Translations under genes and position numbers: made by a program
Assembly: GCA_014607495.2 (NCBI GenBank)
Contig: CP053165.1
Coordinates: forward strand, 2,412,906-2,476,905
Origin: Carposina sasakii
Lineage: Eukaryota > Arthropoda > Insecta > Lepidoptera > Carposinidae
Length of the DNA: 64,000 nt
Direction: 5' to 3'
The notes under the pieces: model-generated
Databases searched by the model: none
What the model saw: the letters and a program-made list of their open reading frames with translations, nothing else
Told to the model about the DNA's origin: nothing
Part shown: one piece after another, positions 19,001-28,301 of the stretch
How positions within the stretch are numbered: the first letter of the stretch is position 1
How the letters are laid out: every line of letters begins with the position of its first letter

Positions 19001-21933
19001 CTTGGGATCTCTCTGCGTGATCGAATCAGAAATGAGGAGATCCGCAGACATACAAAGATCACCGACATAGCTGAACGGTCCAGCAAGCTGAAGTGGCAAT
19101 GGGCAGGACACATTGCTCGAAGAACTGATGGCCGATGGAGTCGGAAAGTTCTAGAGTGGATACCACGTATCGGCAAGCGCAGCGTGGGAAGGCCACCCGC
19201 GAGGTGGACGGATGACCTGGCCAAGGTTGCGGGCGTCGGTTGGATGCAGGCTGCTTCCGACCGGTCGGAGTGGAGGTTGTTGGGGGAGGCCTATGTCCAA
19301 CAGTGGACTTCTCAGGGCTGTAAATGACGACGATGATGATGATGATAATCTGGATGCATGCCGTTTCCAACTGATCGTGGTGGAGGTCATTAGGGAAGAC
19401 CTATGGGGACTTCTCATGGCCAAAATAATGATGAAAACGTCTCATTTGAAAAGTCTAAATAATAATACATACCGATAAGGGTGCTTGTTCTGATGTAAAT
19501 CGTAGAATTCTCCATGTAAAAGAAGTTTTGACACAACAATGCCCATTGTATAGCCAGTGCTGCCAGCAGCCAGTTCAGTCCTAGAGCACTGTAGCAATAC
19601 TTCTTCAGAAACGTCATCAGGAATCCAAAGCCAACAAATATCATCACGTGGATGTGTTCAAATTCTGCAAAAGAAGGTAGGAAGGTCAAAGGATGTGGTG
19701 AAGGTCTGCAACGGGATTTGAACCCGGGACCTTGGGCTCAAATCACATCCAGACATCAAATTATCTAGCTCATGATGTTATTTATAGCAAGAAAATATAT
19801 CCTTCCGGTTATAAAGTAGGTATCTTCCAATAGTACCTACTCGTAACTACTGTTAATTATAACATGATAATTATAAAATACGTGTTCTTATAAAGTAAAA
19901 AATGCCCTTTTCTCCCGTTCCTGTGGGAAATTTAAGGAAATACTTTCTTATTTGATTATAGAGATCACACCCTCTACGTTTCATGTCTCTTTAGGTCTCT
20001 GCCTCGAATTTGGCGGGTATCGGGGCGGGCGCAGCGGCGGGATAGCGCTGACCTATTCGCGAAACCAGCGGGCAGCTCGTGCTGCTCTGTAGCAGCGTAG
20101 TGTTGTGACGGCGAGATATTCGTTTTTCGCGAACAAAATTACTGAATAACGGTAAACCACATCTTTTTTATACAAAAATATATTGCACATCACTATAATA
20201 CAAAAACGCGGGCTGTCATCACTTGATACACGCTCGTAGCCCGCGCCCGCCCCGCTAGTTTCAAAAATGGCCCTATTTGATTACATGCATATCACCTATC
20301 CGCCGATGCCCCGCACCCGCGCCCGTCCCGCTACCCGGTAAATTCGAGGCAAAGGCCTAATATAATACAAACAGTTTACGGAACTTGTGTGCAAGACATA
20401 AAAAAATAGTAAAATTAATACTGAAATGGTCAATATACTATATTTATTATCATGATAAATATAATGCTTTCCGTCCCATCGGACTAACGGAGTAGAGAGT
20501 GCATCTGTGTTTGCGCACACACTTGTGCACTATAATATCTCCTGCATACCTGGTCAATCTCCGTAGAGATTGGTCGCCTTGACCGAAATACGGTCGGAGA
20601 TCATCATCAAATGCTAATACTAGGTATGTTGGTTAACTCATATTATCTATAATCAATTATGATATAATACTACAACATAGTATAGCACAGAGATTATTAA
20701 AGTGCGGTTAGTACGAACCATTATACAGGAAGAGGATTATAATTTTATGCTGAGTTAATTGATGTGTTTGTTCATTTACTAACATAAATTAGGTCACTCC
20801 TAGAATTTGGGCATGGTCTGCGGCGCAACGCATTGACATTACGGAATGTGGAAATAGTTACTTTAGAACCATAATCCATAAAAAAATTGGCACGCAAGTA
20901 ATTTATTTATTCAATAATCTATATTTTTTATAAAAAAAATATTTATACTGATGTTATCCGCCAATTCTGTTACTCATGTATAAGAAGAACGACAAAGAAA
21001 GATGCAGTTTATGCTATAAAAGCACTTCCATCGCATTGCCATCGAAGCTGATTCAGTATTTTATAGGTTACAAGACTCTATTCATGGAGTATGAAAGCTT
21101 AATTATGCTTCAGTCTAGCCTACATCCACTGAATTAACCTTGCGCTCACATCACATCCCTGAAATAATCATCGACTTCAACATCAAAACATCTATCATTC
21201 GAGTGAGAAAATTGGACCACATAGATCCCGATGGCGGGCTGATTGAAGCGCCCCGATTGGTCGTGCGAACGACACCGTAATTGGCTGCACAGCGGGAGCA
21301 CTATGATTTCCTATAAATAAAATGGCAGGACATCGATCGCACTGCGTAGAATAGACTTGTTGTCTCTACTGTCTTAGGGATGTAAAAATGTGGATAAAAA
21401 ACTATAACTTCTTGTGCGAGCTGGTTAGATTAATTTAATGTATCGGTAAATGAATGATTAACGTGCCTGTGAGATCTCCTTCGTGATGCTGCAGTTCTGG
21501 CTACCTCATTTCCGGAACACAGTTATGTGTAAATGTACGTTTTTGTGTGCAGCAATGTATTGCAAAGTACAGTAACAGCTAAAATACGCCCAAGTGTACT
21601 TAATGGATTCGTAGCATGCATAGCACTCGTGCGGTAATTCACCCACTATTCGTTTATATCATATGATTTACATTGAATCTTCGACATATCCATGGTATAT
21701 CATCTGGATTTAAGTATGATGGGTGTTTTGAAATCCACTATATTATATCCACTATATTATGTCACACCCAGCATATTTATTAGGTAAAATAAGTGATTGC
21801 ATTATTACAGGTACATACCACGATGCTCTCGTTCCTTAGCAGCTCCATAGTCTGTCAGTAAAAAGAATGGTATCAGTAATACCAGCTGTACAACGAGAAT
21901 GGGAAAATACTTCAGTTTTGGCCACGACAACAT
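12932..21933 (-). CDS. Rh50: Rh-type ammonium transporter, complete 9-exon gene
   Basis: This is a membrane channel of the Amt/Mep/Rh family, which moves NH3/NH4+ (possibly CO2) across epithelial plasma membranes. Coding exons, in transcript order: 21933-21819, 19664-19473, 17935-17793, 17097-16941, 16424-16312, 15442-15248, 14567-14403, 13719-13623, 13014-12932. They total 1260 nt, i.e. 419 residues plus stop, which is normal for the family (about 410-480). All eight introns are GT-AG and all phases match. Diagnostic features: Asp153 and His161 in [17 protein letters not shown], the second pore histidine His320 in [26 protein letters not shown] near residue 44, an N-glycosylation sequon at Asn91, and an acidic C-tail ending DDVNWVLP. 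The 153-161-320 spacing fits the conserved Asp and twin-His pore of AmtB and RhCG. The start is the first ATG after a spliced acceptor at 21954. Introns are full of transposon fragments but the reading frame is intact. The symbol follows insect Rh50 by family resemblance. Confidence 0.93.
13332..13595. mobile_element. M2 foldback MITE in Rh50 intron 8
   Basis: 264 bp, almost a complete palindrome. Both arms begin TACAGGGTGTAACA(A/G)AAAGG and run through GCCCACTATAGAGAACCTAT, with TA on both flanks. It ends 27 bp from the exon 8 donor. Intact copies at 23623-23890 and 62842-63105 are of the same size. Confidence 0.85.
13623..13719 (-). CDS. Rh50: Rh50 coding exon 8 (residues 361-392)
   Basis: Encodes [20 protein letters not shown] and the last transmembrane helix ([13 protein letters not shown]). 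Length is 97 nt, phase 1 out. Donor GTAAG at 13622. A 264-bp foldback MITE begins only 27 bp downstream of this exon. Confidence 0.93.
14403..14567 (-). CDS. Rh50: Rh50 coding exon 7 (residues 306-360)
   Basis: Carries the Rh hallmark [17 protein letters not shown]. His320 corresponds to the second of the twin pore histidines by alignment with the AmtB GVHG block. Length is 165 nt, phase 0. Acceptor CCACAG, donor GTAAGT at 14402. The C-terminal part ([15 protein letters not shown]) is a loop before the last helix. Confidence 0.95.
14665..14825 (+). repeat. two-copy repeat (TTGTCGCATTTGAGC family)
   Basis: Second copy of the 10205 repeat, here within Rh50 intron 6. Confidence 0.5.
15248..15442 (-). 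CDS. Rh50: Rh50 coding exon 6 (residues 241-305)
   Basis: Encodes [19 protein letters not shown], one of the best conserved Rh blocks, followed by small-residue helices ([21 protein letters not shown]). Length is 195 nt in phase 0 throughout. Acceptor AAAAG at 15443, donor GTGAGT at 15247. The Asn-Ser-Thr here is expected to lie in a membrane helix and so is probably not glycosylated. Confidence 0.94.
15508..15664 (+). repeat. family X repeat with internal hairpin, Rh50 intron 5
   Basis: Begins GAAGCTGCATCTCCTTCCGT and ends GGCTACCCCATTTCG. Its middle is replaced by a perfect 14-bp inverted repeat (GGATAAGGGAATAC at 15574-15587, complement at 15599-15612). Confidence 0.65.
15690..15940 (+). 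mobile_element. RTE 3' tail, forward
   Basis: Carries CCGTGGGTATTGTAAGAGG, ACCAGCGTGGTGACTATGGG and CAGGCCTATGTCCAGCAGTG. It meets the next RTE tail (15948-16304) tail to tail with only a short A/T spacer. Confidence 0.65.
15948..16304 (-). pseudogene. RTE pol C-terminal fragment in Rh50 intron 5
   Basis: Minus-strand reading gives [20 protein letters not shown] near 16295-16235, homologous to [20 protein letters not shown] at 18920. It has frameshifts downstream, then the tail GGAGGCCTATGTCCAACAG. Its truncated 5' edge lies roughly 10-20 bp inside the intron from the exon 5 donor. Same orientation as Rh50. Confidence 0.75.
16312..16424 (-). CDS. Rh50: Rh50 coding exon 5 (residues 203-240)
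   Basis: Encodes [15 protein letters not shown], the conserved Rh helix, and [13 protein letters not shown]. Acceptor is TTCCAG and donor GTGAGC at 16311. Length is 113 nt, ending in phase 0. A coding-looking stretch runs past the donor, but it is an RTE retrotransposon fragment in the intron and not a continuation of this exon. Confidence 0.93.
16941..17097 (-). CDS. Rh50: Rh50 coding exon 4 (residues 151-202)
   Basis: Holds the ammonium-pathway core [20 protein letters not shown], with Asp153 and the first pore histidine His161. A hydrophilic cytosolic loop ([15 protein letters not shown]) follows. Acceptor TATAG at 17098, donor GTAAG at 16940. Length is 157 nt, phase 0 in and phase 1 out. 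The split Gly203 is completed by the next exon. Confidence 0.94.
17380..17535. mobile_element. M2 fragment, Rh50 intron 3
   Basis: Retains ATGATTGTATGAACATTCCT, AATAAATATGTGACTTCAGG and TTGTGGATAG from the M2 centre. Both termini are lost. Confidence 0.45.
17793..17935 (-). CDS. Rh50: Rh50 coding exon 3 (residues 103-150)
   Basis: Encodes [17 protein letters not shown] and a further hydrophobic helix ([14 protein letters not shown]), matching the Rh-family region after the first extracellular loop. The acceptor is preceded by a strong run of T on the minus strand, and the donor is GTAAG at 17792. Length is 143 nt, with two bases completing Glu103 and a phase 0 end. Confidence 0.92.
18355..18440. 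mobile_element. M2 fragment, Rh50 intron 2
   Basis: Left arm only: GTAATAAAAAGGGGTATGTT, then AGCCCCCTATAGAGAACC. Confidence 0.5.
18891..19344 (+). pseudogene. RTE pol C-terminal insert with 13-bp TSD, Rh50 intron 2
   Basis: Encodes the uninterrupted last about 145 residues of an RTE-clade endonuclease-reverse transcriptase ([52 protein letters not shown]) and ends in a (GAT)n tail. It lacks endonuclease and RT catalytic domains. Perfect 13-bp duplications ATAATCTGGATGC lie at 18878-18890 and 19345-19357. Antisense to Rh50. The intact frame suggests a recent insertion. Confidence 0.85.
19345..19440 (+). pseudogene. older RTE tail remnant
   Basis: CTGGATGCATGCCGTTTCCA and GTGGTGGAGGTCATTAGGGA resemble the RTE region TTGGATGCAGGCTGCTTCCG and GGAGTGGAGGTTGTTGGGGG at low identity. 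The younger RTE copy appears to have landed inside it. Confidence 0.45.
19473..19664 (-). CDS. Rh50: Rh50 coding exon 2 (residues 39-102)
   Basis: Carries the family signature [16 protein letters not shown], the second transmembrane region and the following one ([14 protein letters not shown]). An Asn-Ser-Thr sequon sits at residue 91 in a predicted extracellular loop. Acceptor is TTTTGCAG and donor GTATGT. Length is 192 nt, starting with two bases of a split codon and ending in phase 1. Confidence 0.93.
19705..19790 (-). repeat. tRNA-like fragment, Rh50 intron 1
   Basis: Minus strand holds a B-box-like GGGTTCAAATCCCGTTG in a tRNA T-arm setting and a loosely tRNA-like upstream part. It lacks a foldable acceptor stem, so it is called a tRNA-derived SINE fragment and not a tRNA gene. 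Confidence 0.4.
19991..20360. mobile_element. GC-rich TIR element, Rh50 intron 1
   Basis: Inverted termini TTAGG(T/C)CT(C/T)TGCCTCGAATTT lead into GC-rich arms (GGGGCGGGCGC and its counterpart). About 370 bp, strikingly richer in G+C than its surroundings. One terminus is repeated at 7450-7507. Confidence 0.7.
20457..20602 (+). mobile_element. S1 SINE body fragment
   Basis: Holds CTTTCCGTCCCATCGGACTA, GTGTTTGCGCACACACTTGT and GGCCGAAATACGG-type end sequence. The tRNA head is missing. Confidence 0.65.
21468..21535 (+). repeat. family X fragment, Rh50 intron 1
   Basis: Only the right third of X remains: GATGCTGCAGTTCTGGCTAC and GGAACACAG. Confidence 0.55.
21819..21933 (-). CDS. Rh50: Rh50 coding exon 1 (residues 1-38)
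   Basis: Encodes the initiator Met and the first membrane segment, a hydrophobic stretch at about residues 9-28 ([20 protein letters not shown]), then a charged KEREHR loop. The ATG complement lies at 21931-21933. About 20 nt of 5' UTR precede it in the same exon, back to a TTTCAG acceptor, so the exon probably begins at 21953. The donor is GTATGT at 21818. It ends in phase 1 and the split codon restores Glu39. Confidence 0.9.
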
Positions 21934-22899
21934 TATGAATTTATCTTGCAATTCTGAAACAAAATATAGGAATTAATGACCAAATTGCTTATAAGTAACG
22001 CTAGAAACTTTATCCGCAAGAACTACCTATGTATAGACAAAACGCGCCAGTGCACGCTTCCGTCCGCGCACTTTAGAATTCCCATTATTTTCCGTTACCA
22101 TGGGAATTTCGAGAAATACTTTTTAAAAAACTTCGATCCTTACAAACGTATAATGTACTCGAGAAATGATATAGGAGACACTTTTTTCTGCGATATTTTC
22201 AAACTCAGCTAGCGCTGCAATTTTATACTACCAAATACCTTATCTTTTTCAGCGAATCTACACAAAAAATATCTAAAGAAATCGCAGGTTTTGAAATGGC
22301 GTGCAGCAAATTGCATAATGTCCACAATCTACAAGTGAATGGCTCCGAATGGTTCGAATTTGAATATTGACAAGCGATTTTCCTTTGAATATTTTATACG
22401 AGCTTTTATAATTGGTTCTAAACGAATAATTTGCTTGCATTGGCCTAAGTATGTGTACTAGGTAAGTATATGTCATAACTAGTAGGTAACGCCTGTAATT
22501 TTGTCCGCGTAAACCTAAATTTCCGTTCCTATGGGAATTAGGAAAATTCCTTTTTTATAGGATGACTACGCCGCCGCCGCGGTTCTCAAAAATACACCCT
22601 CCATTTTTTTTAGAGTCTTATATTACCTGTGATGTTGTAATGATATATGTCACTATTATTTACTATGTATATAGATTGGTAGTTGGTCTTCCTAATACCA
22701 AATGAAATAAGTAAAATGAATAATATAAATAAAATTAGTATTTAAATAAAATGTTGTACGATCTCAATTCATTCGATGGTCCTTCATTCCGATGAGCCGT
22801 AGATAAACCAAAAGCGACGGTGTAATAAATCGCATATTAAGTTAAGTGCAATCTCTTCAAAAAATTTTACTGTTAGTAGTATATGAATTAATCTATCTA

Positions 22900-23500
22900 T
22901 CTATATACATACATATAATAAAAATGGAACGGATCGATGTTTGTGCACGCTAATCTCAGAAATGGCTGAACCGAATTCGATGCAGTTTATACAGGGTGTT
23001 TTTTGTGGCCACCTTTAACGAAGGGTACGTATTCTATACATGAAATAAAGTAAGTTTATGCCAAAAAAAAATGCTGGGAAAAAAAAAAAAATTCTGAAAA
23101 ACAAAATGTAAATTCCTTGATCGTGCGAAATTTATAGTGTCTAGTGTTTATGTTAGTTTTTTTATAGACAGATATTAATTATTTTTCGTGAAAAAATCTT
23201 GCTACGCGCGTCTATGTGCATTTATGCAGAAAAACGCAGTCTATTTACTCAACTTTGGACCCTAATATTTTGGAAACCAGACACTTCCCAGGTATGCTTC
23301 CATGGAGAAAAATGATCGTGATGATGAGGAGATTCCGTAGTTTTCGGGAACGTTGACGACCAAAAATCATCCTGTATTGTGACAGGTCCCACTTAACATA
23401 TAGGCTACTTTTTATCCCGGGAAAATGTTTCTATCCCGGATAATTTCGACATTTTGTTTTTTCTGCAGTCCACGCGGACGGAGTCGCGGGCATCCACTAG
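22900..23500 (+). mobile_element. small Helitron interrupted by an M1 MITE
   Basis: Starts A|TCTATATACATACATATAAT and ends CACGCGGACGGAGTCGCGGG...CACTAG|T, matching the intact copies at 60639-60971 and 58753-59088. An M1 element at 22990-23376 splits it. It lies upstream of coding exon 1, in the likely first intron or promoter region of Rh50. Confidence 0.8.
22990..23376 (+). mobile_element. M1 MITE nested in Helitron
   Basis: Full M1 with TACAGGGTG at the left and ATCCTGTA at the right. The Helitron sequence resumes directly at TTGTGACAGGTCCCACTTAA. Confidence 0.85.
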
Positions 23501-23622
23501 TTAATTAATATGTTATTCCATAAGACACGACCTTTAACTATTATATTATTAGATAGATGTATTTCAATTAATTATTATCAAATTAGAGAGAGATTTAAAG
23601 CAGGTTAAATTAAGAACCCATA

Positions 23623-23890
23623 TACAGAGTGTAACAAAAAGGGTATGTTAAGCGAAAAGCTATGTTAATAGCCCACTAAAAGGAACCTACCTACAAAATT
23701 TCAGACTCGAAATCACATGTTCATTTTACCAAATAGTATGGAGAATTCCTAAACAACTCAGGAATGTTAATACAATCTTGAAAAATAAACATGTGTTTTC
23801 GAGTCTCAAATTTTGGAAATAGGGTCTTCATAGTGGGCTATTTATATGTATAGCATTTCGCTTAACATACCCTTTTTGTTACACCCTGTA
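23623..23890. mobile_element. M2 foldback MITE
   Basis: 268-bp near-palindrome, arms TACAGAGTGTAACAAAAAGG and its complement, flanked by TA. Confidence 0.85.
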
Positions 23891-24186
23891 TAGTTCCCGG
23901 AACGAAAAAAAGCTTTATTTGCCCCCTGTAAACAACGAGGGGATACGAACTTAGTCACTCCTTAAGTATTTCATCGTTTATTAAATCAAAATGCAATAAG
24001 TAAGTATGTACGCCGAAACACTTGGTTCCAACTATTACGTTACTAATAAAAAAGATTTTTATAATCTAAACAGTTTTTAAATTGACAGATATGCCATTAC
24101 ATTACTGTGAAATGCCGTGTTGACCGGGTTTATTAGTAGAACCATTGGTAACTTAGTGTACAAAATATGACAACAAAAATACGTAC

Positions 24187-24217
24187 CGCCAAATACACGA
24201 GTGTACTGCACACTACT
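24187..24217 (-). promoter_or_regulatory. possible Rh50 start site and non-coding first exon
   Basis: On the minus strand an arthropod initiator-like TCAGTA (A at 24217) is followed 31 nt later by a consensus-like donor, GCG|GTACGT. Coding exon 1 begins directly after a splice acceptor, so an upstream non-coding exon is expected. This is the best initiator-plus-donor pair I noticed in the 2.5 kb upstream. There is no TATA box. Inference only. Confidence 0.25.
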
Positions 24218-25639
24218 GACACATACACTTTGATGATCCCCTGGATGGAGTATCAACAATGATTATGCTGCAGTCAAACCCAGTGGCCGGGCATTCCGTC
24301 AAATGTCCTAAAATATTCCTTTCACCTTTCCAACTGACACATACGATTGTTTTGATTTTAATAAACGTAGATTGTTTTTGAAAGCCGAACAAAATTCTTT
24401 TATACAAAGCTGGTTTGTTTTGGAGATGTTGCTGTTTTTTTAGTCGTTTCAAACAAAGCAAGAGTTGTTACAACTTTTATTATGATTTGATGAGTTTTTT
24501 CGGAAGTTTTTTTTAGGAAGTAATTAATAGGAACGTAGGTATCTTCGTTGAGTATTATATCAATGTGAGTTCATTAGCGCCACTCTGACACAATTTATGC
24601 AAAAAACGTCTGACGTCATATTTATGTCATTAATTTATAGTTGTGAAGTGTCATAATGAAAAGTGAATAACGAAGGTGTGACAGGTATTATATTTGGTAA
24701 ATAAATAGTATGTATAATCCTGTGCCAAATTATATTGCGACACTGTCGACATCTTATCGCTAACCTATACATTGAAAATTGAATGACATCTTAATTTGGT
24801 GGCCGTATTTCCTTTTTTTGCCAATTTATATATAAGTTGGTAAATAAATATCTTCAGTATTACGTGAACCTACTCACTCAGGTTGTAGAAATGATAATAA
24901 CAACTGAGTAATATACCTATAGCTAAGTATTGCAAGATCCACATAATATAAAGTTTCTCGGTTTTCAGGCGAAATCTCGATTTATTGGTTAAAGAGAATA
25001 TAACTACATTGTACCTACGTATTTTTATTGAAAAAAAATTGATTTTTCTTTAAAATCTTCTTTAAAAAATTATAAATCATTCATCAATAACAATCAAATC
25101 AATTTAAATGGGTGCCAAGTTTAATGTTAGGTAAAAACTCCCAAGTCATTTTCACAGACGTTCAACAAAGAACTTGAAATGCCAACTTTTCGCGACACAT
25201 CAGTCTTTCTCTAGCACTAAGTCATTTGACAGAGATAGATGCACTGCAAGGGAATAATAAATCAGGCCAACATTTTTCCCACTCTCGTGGCGCTAGTGTC
25301 TATGCCATATAGAGTATAACTGTAACTAAATCTTTAGTATGCTATTTTGACGTGGATAATATAACTTTGTTGAACTTATATAGTTACAAACGGTGCACTT
25401 ATCATCCATTTAGCGTATTGAACGCCCTTCGCATGAAAAATTTATTGTTTACAGTTGCTTCAGTGTTACGGTCATGAGAATTATTCTGGGTCTAGCAGAA
25501 AAACAAGATTTAAACTACCATGTTTTAATGTTAATGCGTTTTGTTCAACCTGCAAGAAACATTTTACCTAAGATAGGTTTACAGTAGTTGAAGTAATTAA
25601 GGTATTTAATAGTAGGTACTTTTTTAAACCGATTTTTTG
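24218..25639. other. upstream and intergenic sequence, nothing supported
   Basis: No repeat end or coding exon recognised. It includes the presumed upstream flank of Rh50. An open frame at 24213-24461 on the minus strand shows no family resemblance. Confidence 0.4.
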
Positions 25640-25752
25640 ACCGATGCGGCTGGTAGTGACTGGATGGCGAAAACGGGAGATCGAACCATGTGGCGTACTT
25701 TGGGGGAGGCCTACATCCAGCAGTGGACTGCAATAGGTTGACGACAACGACT
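25640..25752 (+). mobile_element. RTE 3' tail
   Basis: Reads GCTGGTAGTGACTGGATGGC, then GGGGGAGGCCTACATCCAGC and GGTTGACGACAACGAC as a decayed trinucleotide tail. Severely 5' truncated. Confidence 0.7.
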
Positions 25753-26324
25753 TTTTTAAAACAACTATATTTTATTGTAATTAAATACGATTCTAAAAAC
25801 AAAGAAAAGTGTTTCGTAAAGTACCTATAAGCCTATGTGTCTGATTTATAAACTACTGTGAAGTTTCATACAAATCTGTGCAGCAGTTTTTGCGTGAAAG
25901 AGCAAGAAAAATTCACACAAACTTCTCATAGATAAACAAAGCAAACAGTCGTATAGTACGTACTTTAAATATAATAAAATAAAATACATAGGTACTTGGT
26001 CACTAAGCAATAGTAAGTTATTAAGTTTTCATCACATCAATGCACCTACCGGGATAAATGGCGTCGCATTGGCCGTTAAAATCCACTACACATCAAGCAC
26101 TAAGAGATTATTAATTGTTCGTTCTAATTAAACGTAAACAAACTCATAACACCAATTATATAATAATTGTAAACGCAGTTTTAATTGTTGCGCTTGCGCT
26201 CGAGATCCCTACTAAATAGAGTCAAGGTCAAAGCATTACATAATAACTCAAAATATATTTTAAAACACTATTAGGTATAAGATTTAGATCCGCTCAGGAA
26301 ATAAACTTCATAAAGTAAGGTCAT

Positions 26325-26429
26325 AGCATAATTAATTTCCTGCGAGTAAAAACACTGTCTTAGAACTCAACATTATGGTACTTATCGGGCATTTCATTAT
26401 TTGTCTGTCTGTCACTCACACCCTGTATT
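26325..26429 (+). mobile_element. M3 right-end fragment
   Basis: TTTCCTGCGAGTAAAAACAC followed by TGTCACTCACACCCTGTATT. Confidence 0.6.
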
Positions 26430-26449
26430 CCATATCATTACTATGCAAG

Positions 26450-26519
26450 CAGGATTGTTTCCATTATAAAATCGAGAGTATACACCCTCATTTAGCCACA
26501 TGGAAGAGAAACAATCCTG
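26450..26519. repeat. small inverted repeat
   Basis: CAGGATTGTTTC and its complement GAAACAATCCTG face each other across about 46 bp. Possibly a tiny MITE. Confidence 0.5.
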
Positions 26520-26977
26520 GGGGCTAACAGGGGCCAACTCTCGAAAAGTCTCGAGTTGGAACGAAGCCGAAACGGAACCGTTGTAGACGCTCAGAACAAA
26601 GCAATAATAACTTTACGGTGACTTAATTAGACACATTTCAGTACGAAACAGATATTTGTTTTTATTCTGTCATACTCGCGACCGATGCGTGCTAAAATAA
26701 ACCTTATTACACAAGCGGTAAGTATACATAGGATATTGCTTCGCACCGCGTTTCGTTAACGGTTCGTTAGATTCGAAAATTTTCAAGAATTGCCCCCCGC
26801 TTCAAGCGGTTATGGTCACCACGATTATGTCTACCTTACATGTACCATTCATGTAATGTGCTTCAATCTTGAAATTTGGGTCTAATACAATAATAAGATT
26901 AATTAGTGCCGAGTTCCTACGTCGACTTCTATTATTGTGACATGCACGGAAAGAGGTAGTCAAGCCATGTCAAGTTA

Positions 26978-27349
26978 TACAGGCTGTTTTTTCGTTGCCA
27001 CCCTCAACGAAGGGTACGTACTCTATACATCAAATAAAGTACGTTTATGCCATAAAAAATGCTGGGAAATGATGTAAAAATTTTATTACTTGATTGGGCG
27101 AAATTTATGGTGTCCAGTGTTTATGCTAGTTTTTTCATAGACAAATATTAATTATTTCTCTAGAAAAAATCTTGCTACGCGCGTCTATGTTCATTTATGC
27201 AGAAAAACGCAGTCTATTTATTCAACTTTGGACCCTAATATTTTGGAAATCAGACACTTCCTAGATATGCTTCCATGGAGAAAAATGATCGTGATGATGA
27301 GGAGATTCCGTAGTTTTCGGGAACGTTGACGACCAAAAATCACCATGTA
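26978..27349 (+). mobile_element. M1 MITE
   Basis: 372-bp full copy, left TACAGGCTGTTTTTTCG, right AAATCACCATGTA, TA on both sides. Confidence 0.85.
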
Positions 27350-27404
27350 TAGCTAAAACTTTCCGTTACCAATCGACTGCATTTCACTGCCCCTAACCAA
27401 TCAT

Positions 27405-27600
27405 TTGCGGGGTCGGTACAATATGGTTTATTTCAAAACTCACATTGCCAAAGATTTGGCGTTTGTTTTACGGCCGGCTTTCTGCCTGATGCTAACCCTC
27501 CTCGGGTATAGCTAAGTGACGATTTTAGAAAATCCGTACCTACATGAAATAAATTCATTGGTCATTCCGACTGAAAGGCGCACATGTTAACTATTGTATT
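27405..27600 (-). mobile_element. S1-variant SINE, reverse, head decayed
   Basis: Tail block (AAACTCACATTGCCAAAGAT, CTGCCTGATGCTAACCCTCC) joins a remnant tRNA-like head at about 27560-27595 (GAAAGGCGCACATGTTAAC). Confidence 0.55.
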
Positions 27601-27943
27601 GTCACCATTACTTATAAAATTTTATAAACTGTAATTAATAACAGCACATATAATAGACATATATAAATAATTTTGCACCAATCATAGGCACCTCGTCACA
27701 TACCTAAGTAATCATAGAACATGAGTAACCAGCAATGTTTCCTAACGAACTAATTCCTATTGTTAATTAGCGAAACGAATGTCTACTATAAAACTATGGA
27801 ATTAATCGTACAAATGCAAGATCTTATTTGCCGCTGTTGCCTCTGACTTTATATGCATGAAGCTAATTGAAATAGGCAATTACCTACATAGTAATAATAG
27901 GCGTCATCTTCCTGTTCTAACCCCATTATTTATTGGGGGTCAA

Positions 27944-28285
27944 AGCGGTGATAGCCCAGTGGTTAATACGGGCCCCTTCCAAGCGGGAGGTGTTAGTTCA
28001 ATTCTAGTCACGGGCCTGTACCAATGAATTAATTTCATGTACAGATTTTAATGTTGTAAATAGTCACTTAGTTCTTGCTTCGGAAAGCACGTAAAGCCCA
28101 ACGGCTTGCGTCTCATCTCTCTCAGGTCGTGTCGGCTTTCCGTCCCATCAGACTATGAGAGTGACGGAATAGAGAGTGCATCTGTGTTTGCGCACACACT
28201 TGTACACTATAATATCAATATCTCCTGCGTACCTGGCTAATCTCACTAGAGATTGGCCGCCTTGGCCGAAATACGGTCGGAGACC
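27944..28285 (+). mobile_element. S1 tRNA-derived SINE, near complete
   Basis: Head: TAGCCCAGTGGTTAATACGG (A-box region) and TTAGTTCAATTCTAGTCACG (B-box region). Body: GTCGTGTCGGCTTTCCGTCC, GTTTGCGCACACACTTGTAC and TTGGCCGAAATACGGTCGGA. About 340 bp. Pol III-type SINE by head structure. Other copies at 34967, 36918, 39708 and 43781. Confidence 0.8.
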
Positions 28286-28301
28286 TTATAATTATTTATT
28301 A

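Noticed and set aside
24213..24461. Coding first exon of Rh50 or another gene
   Set aside because: The frame has no resemblance to Rh N-termini, and coding exon 1 already begins with a Met after an acceptor.
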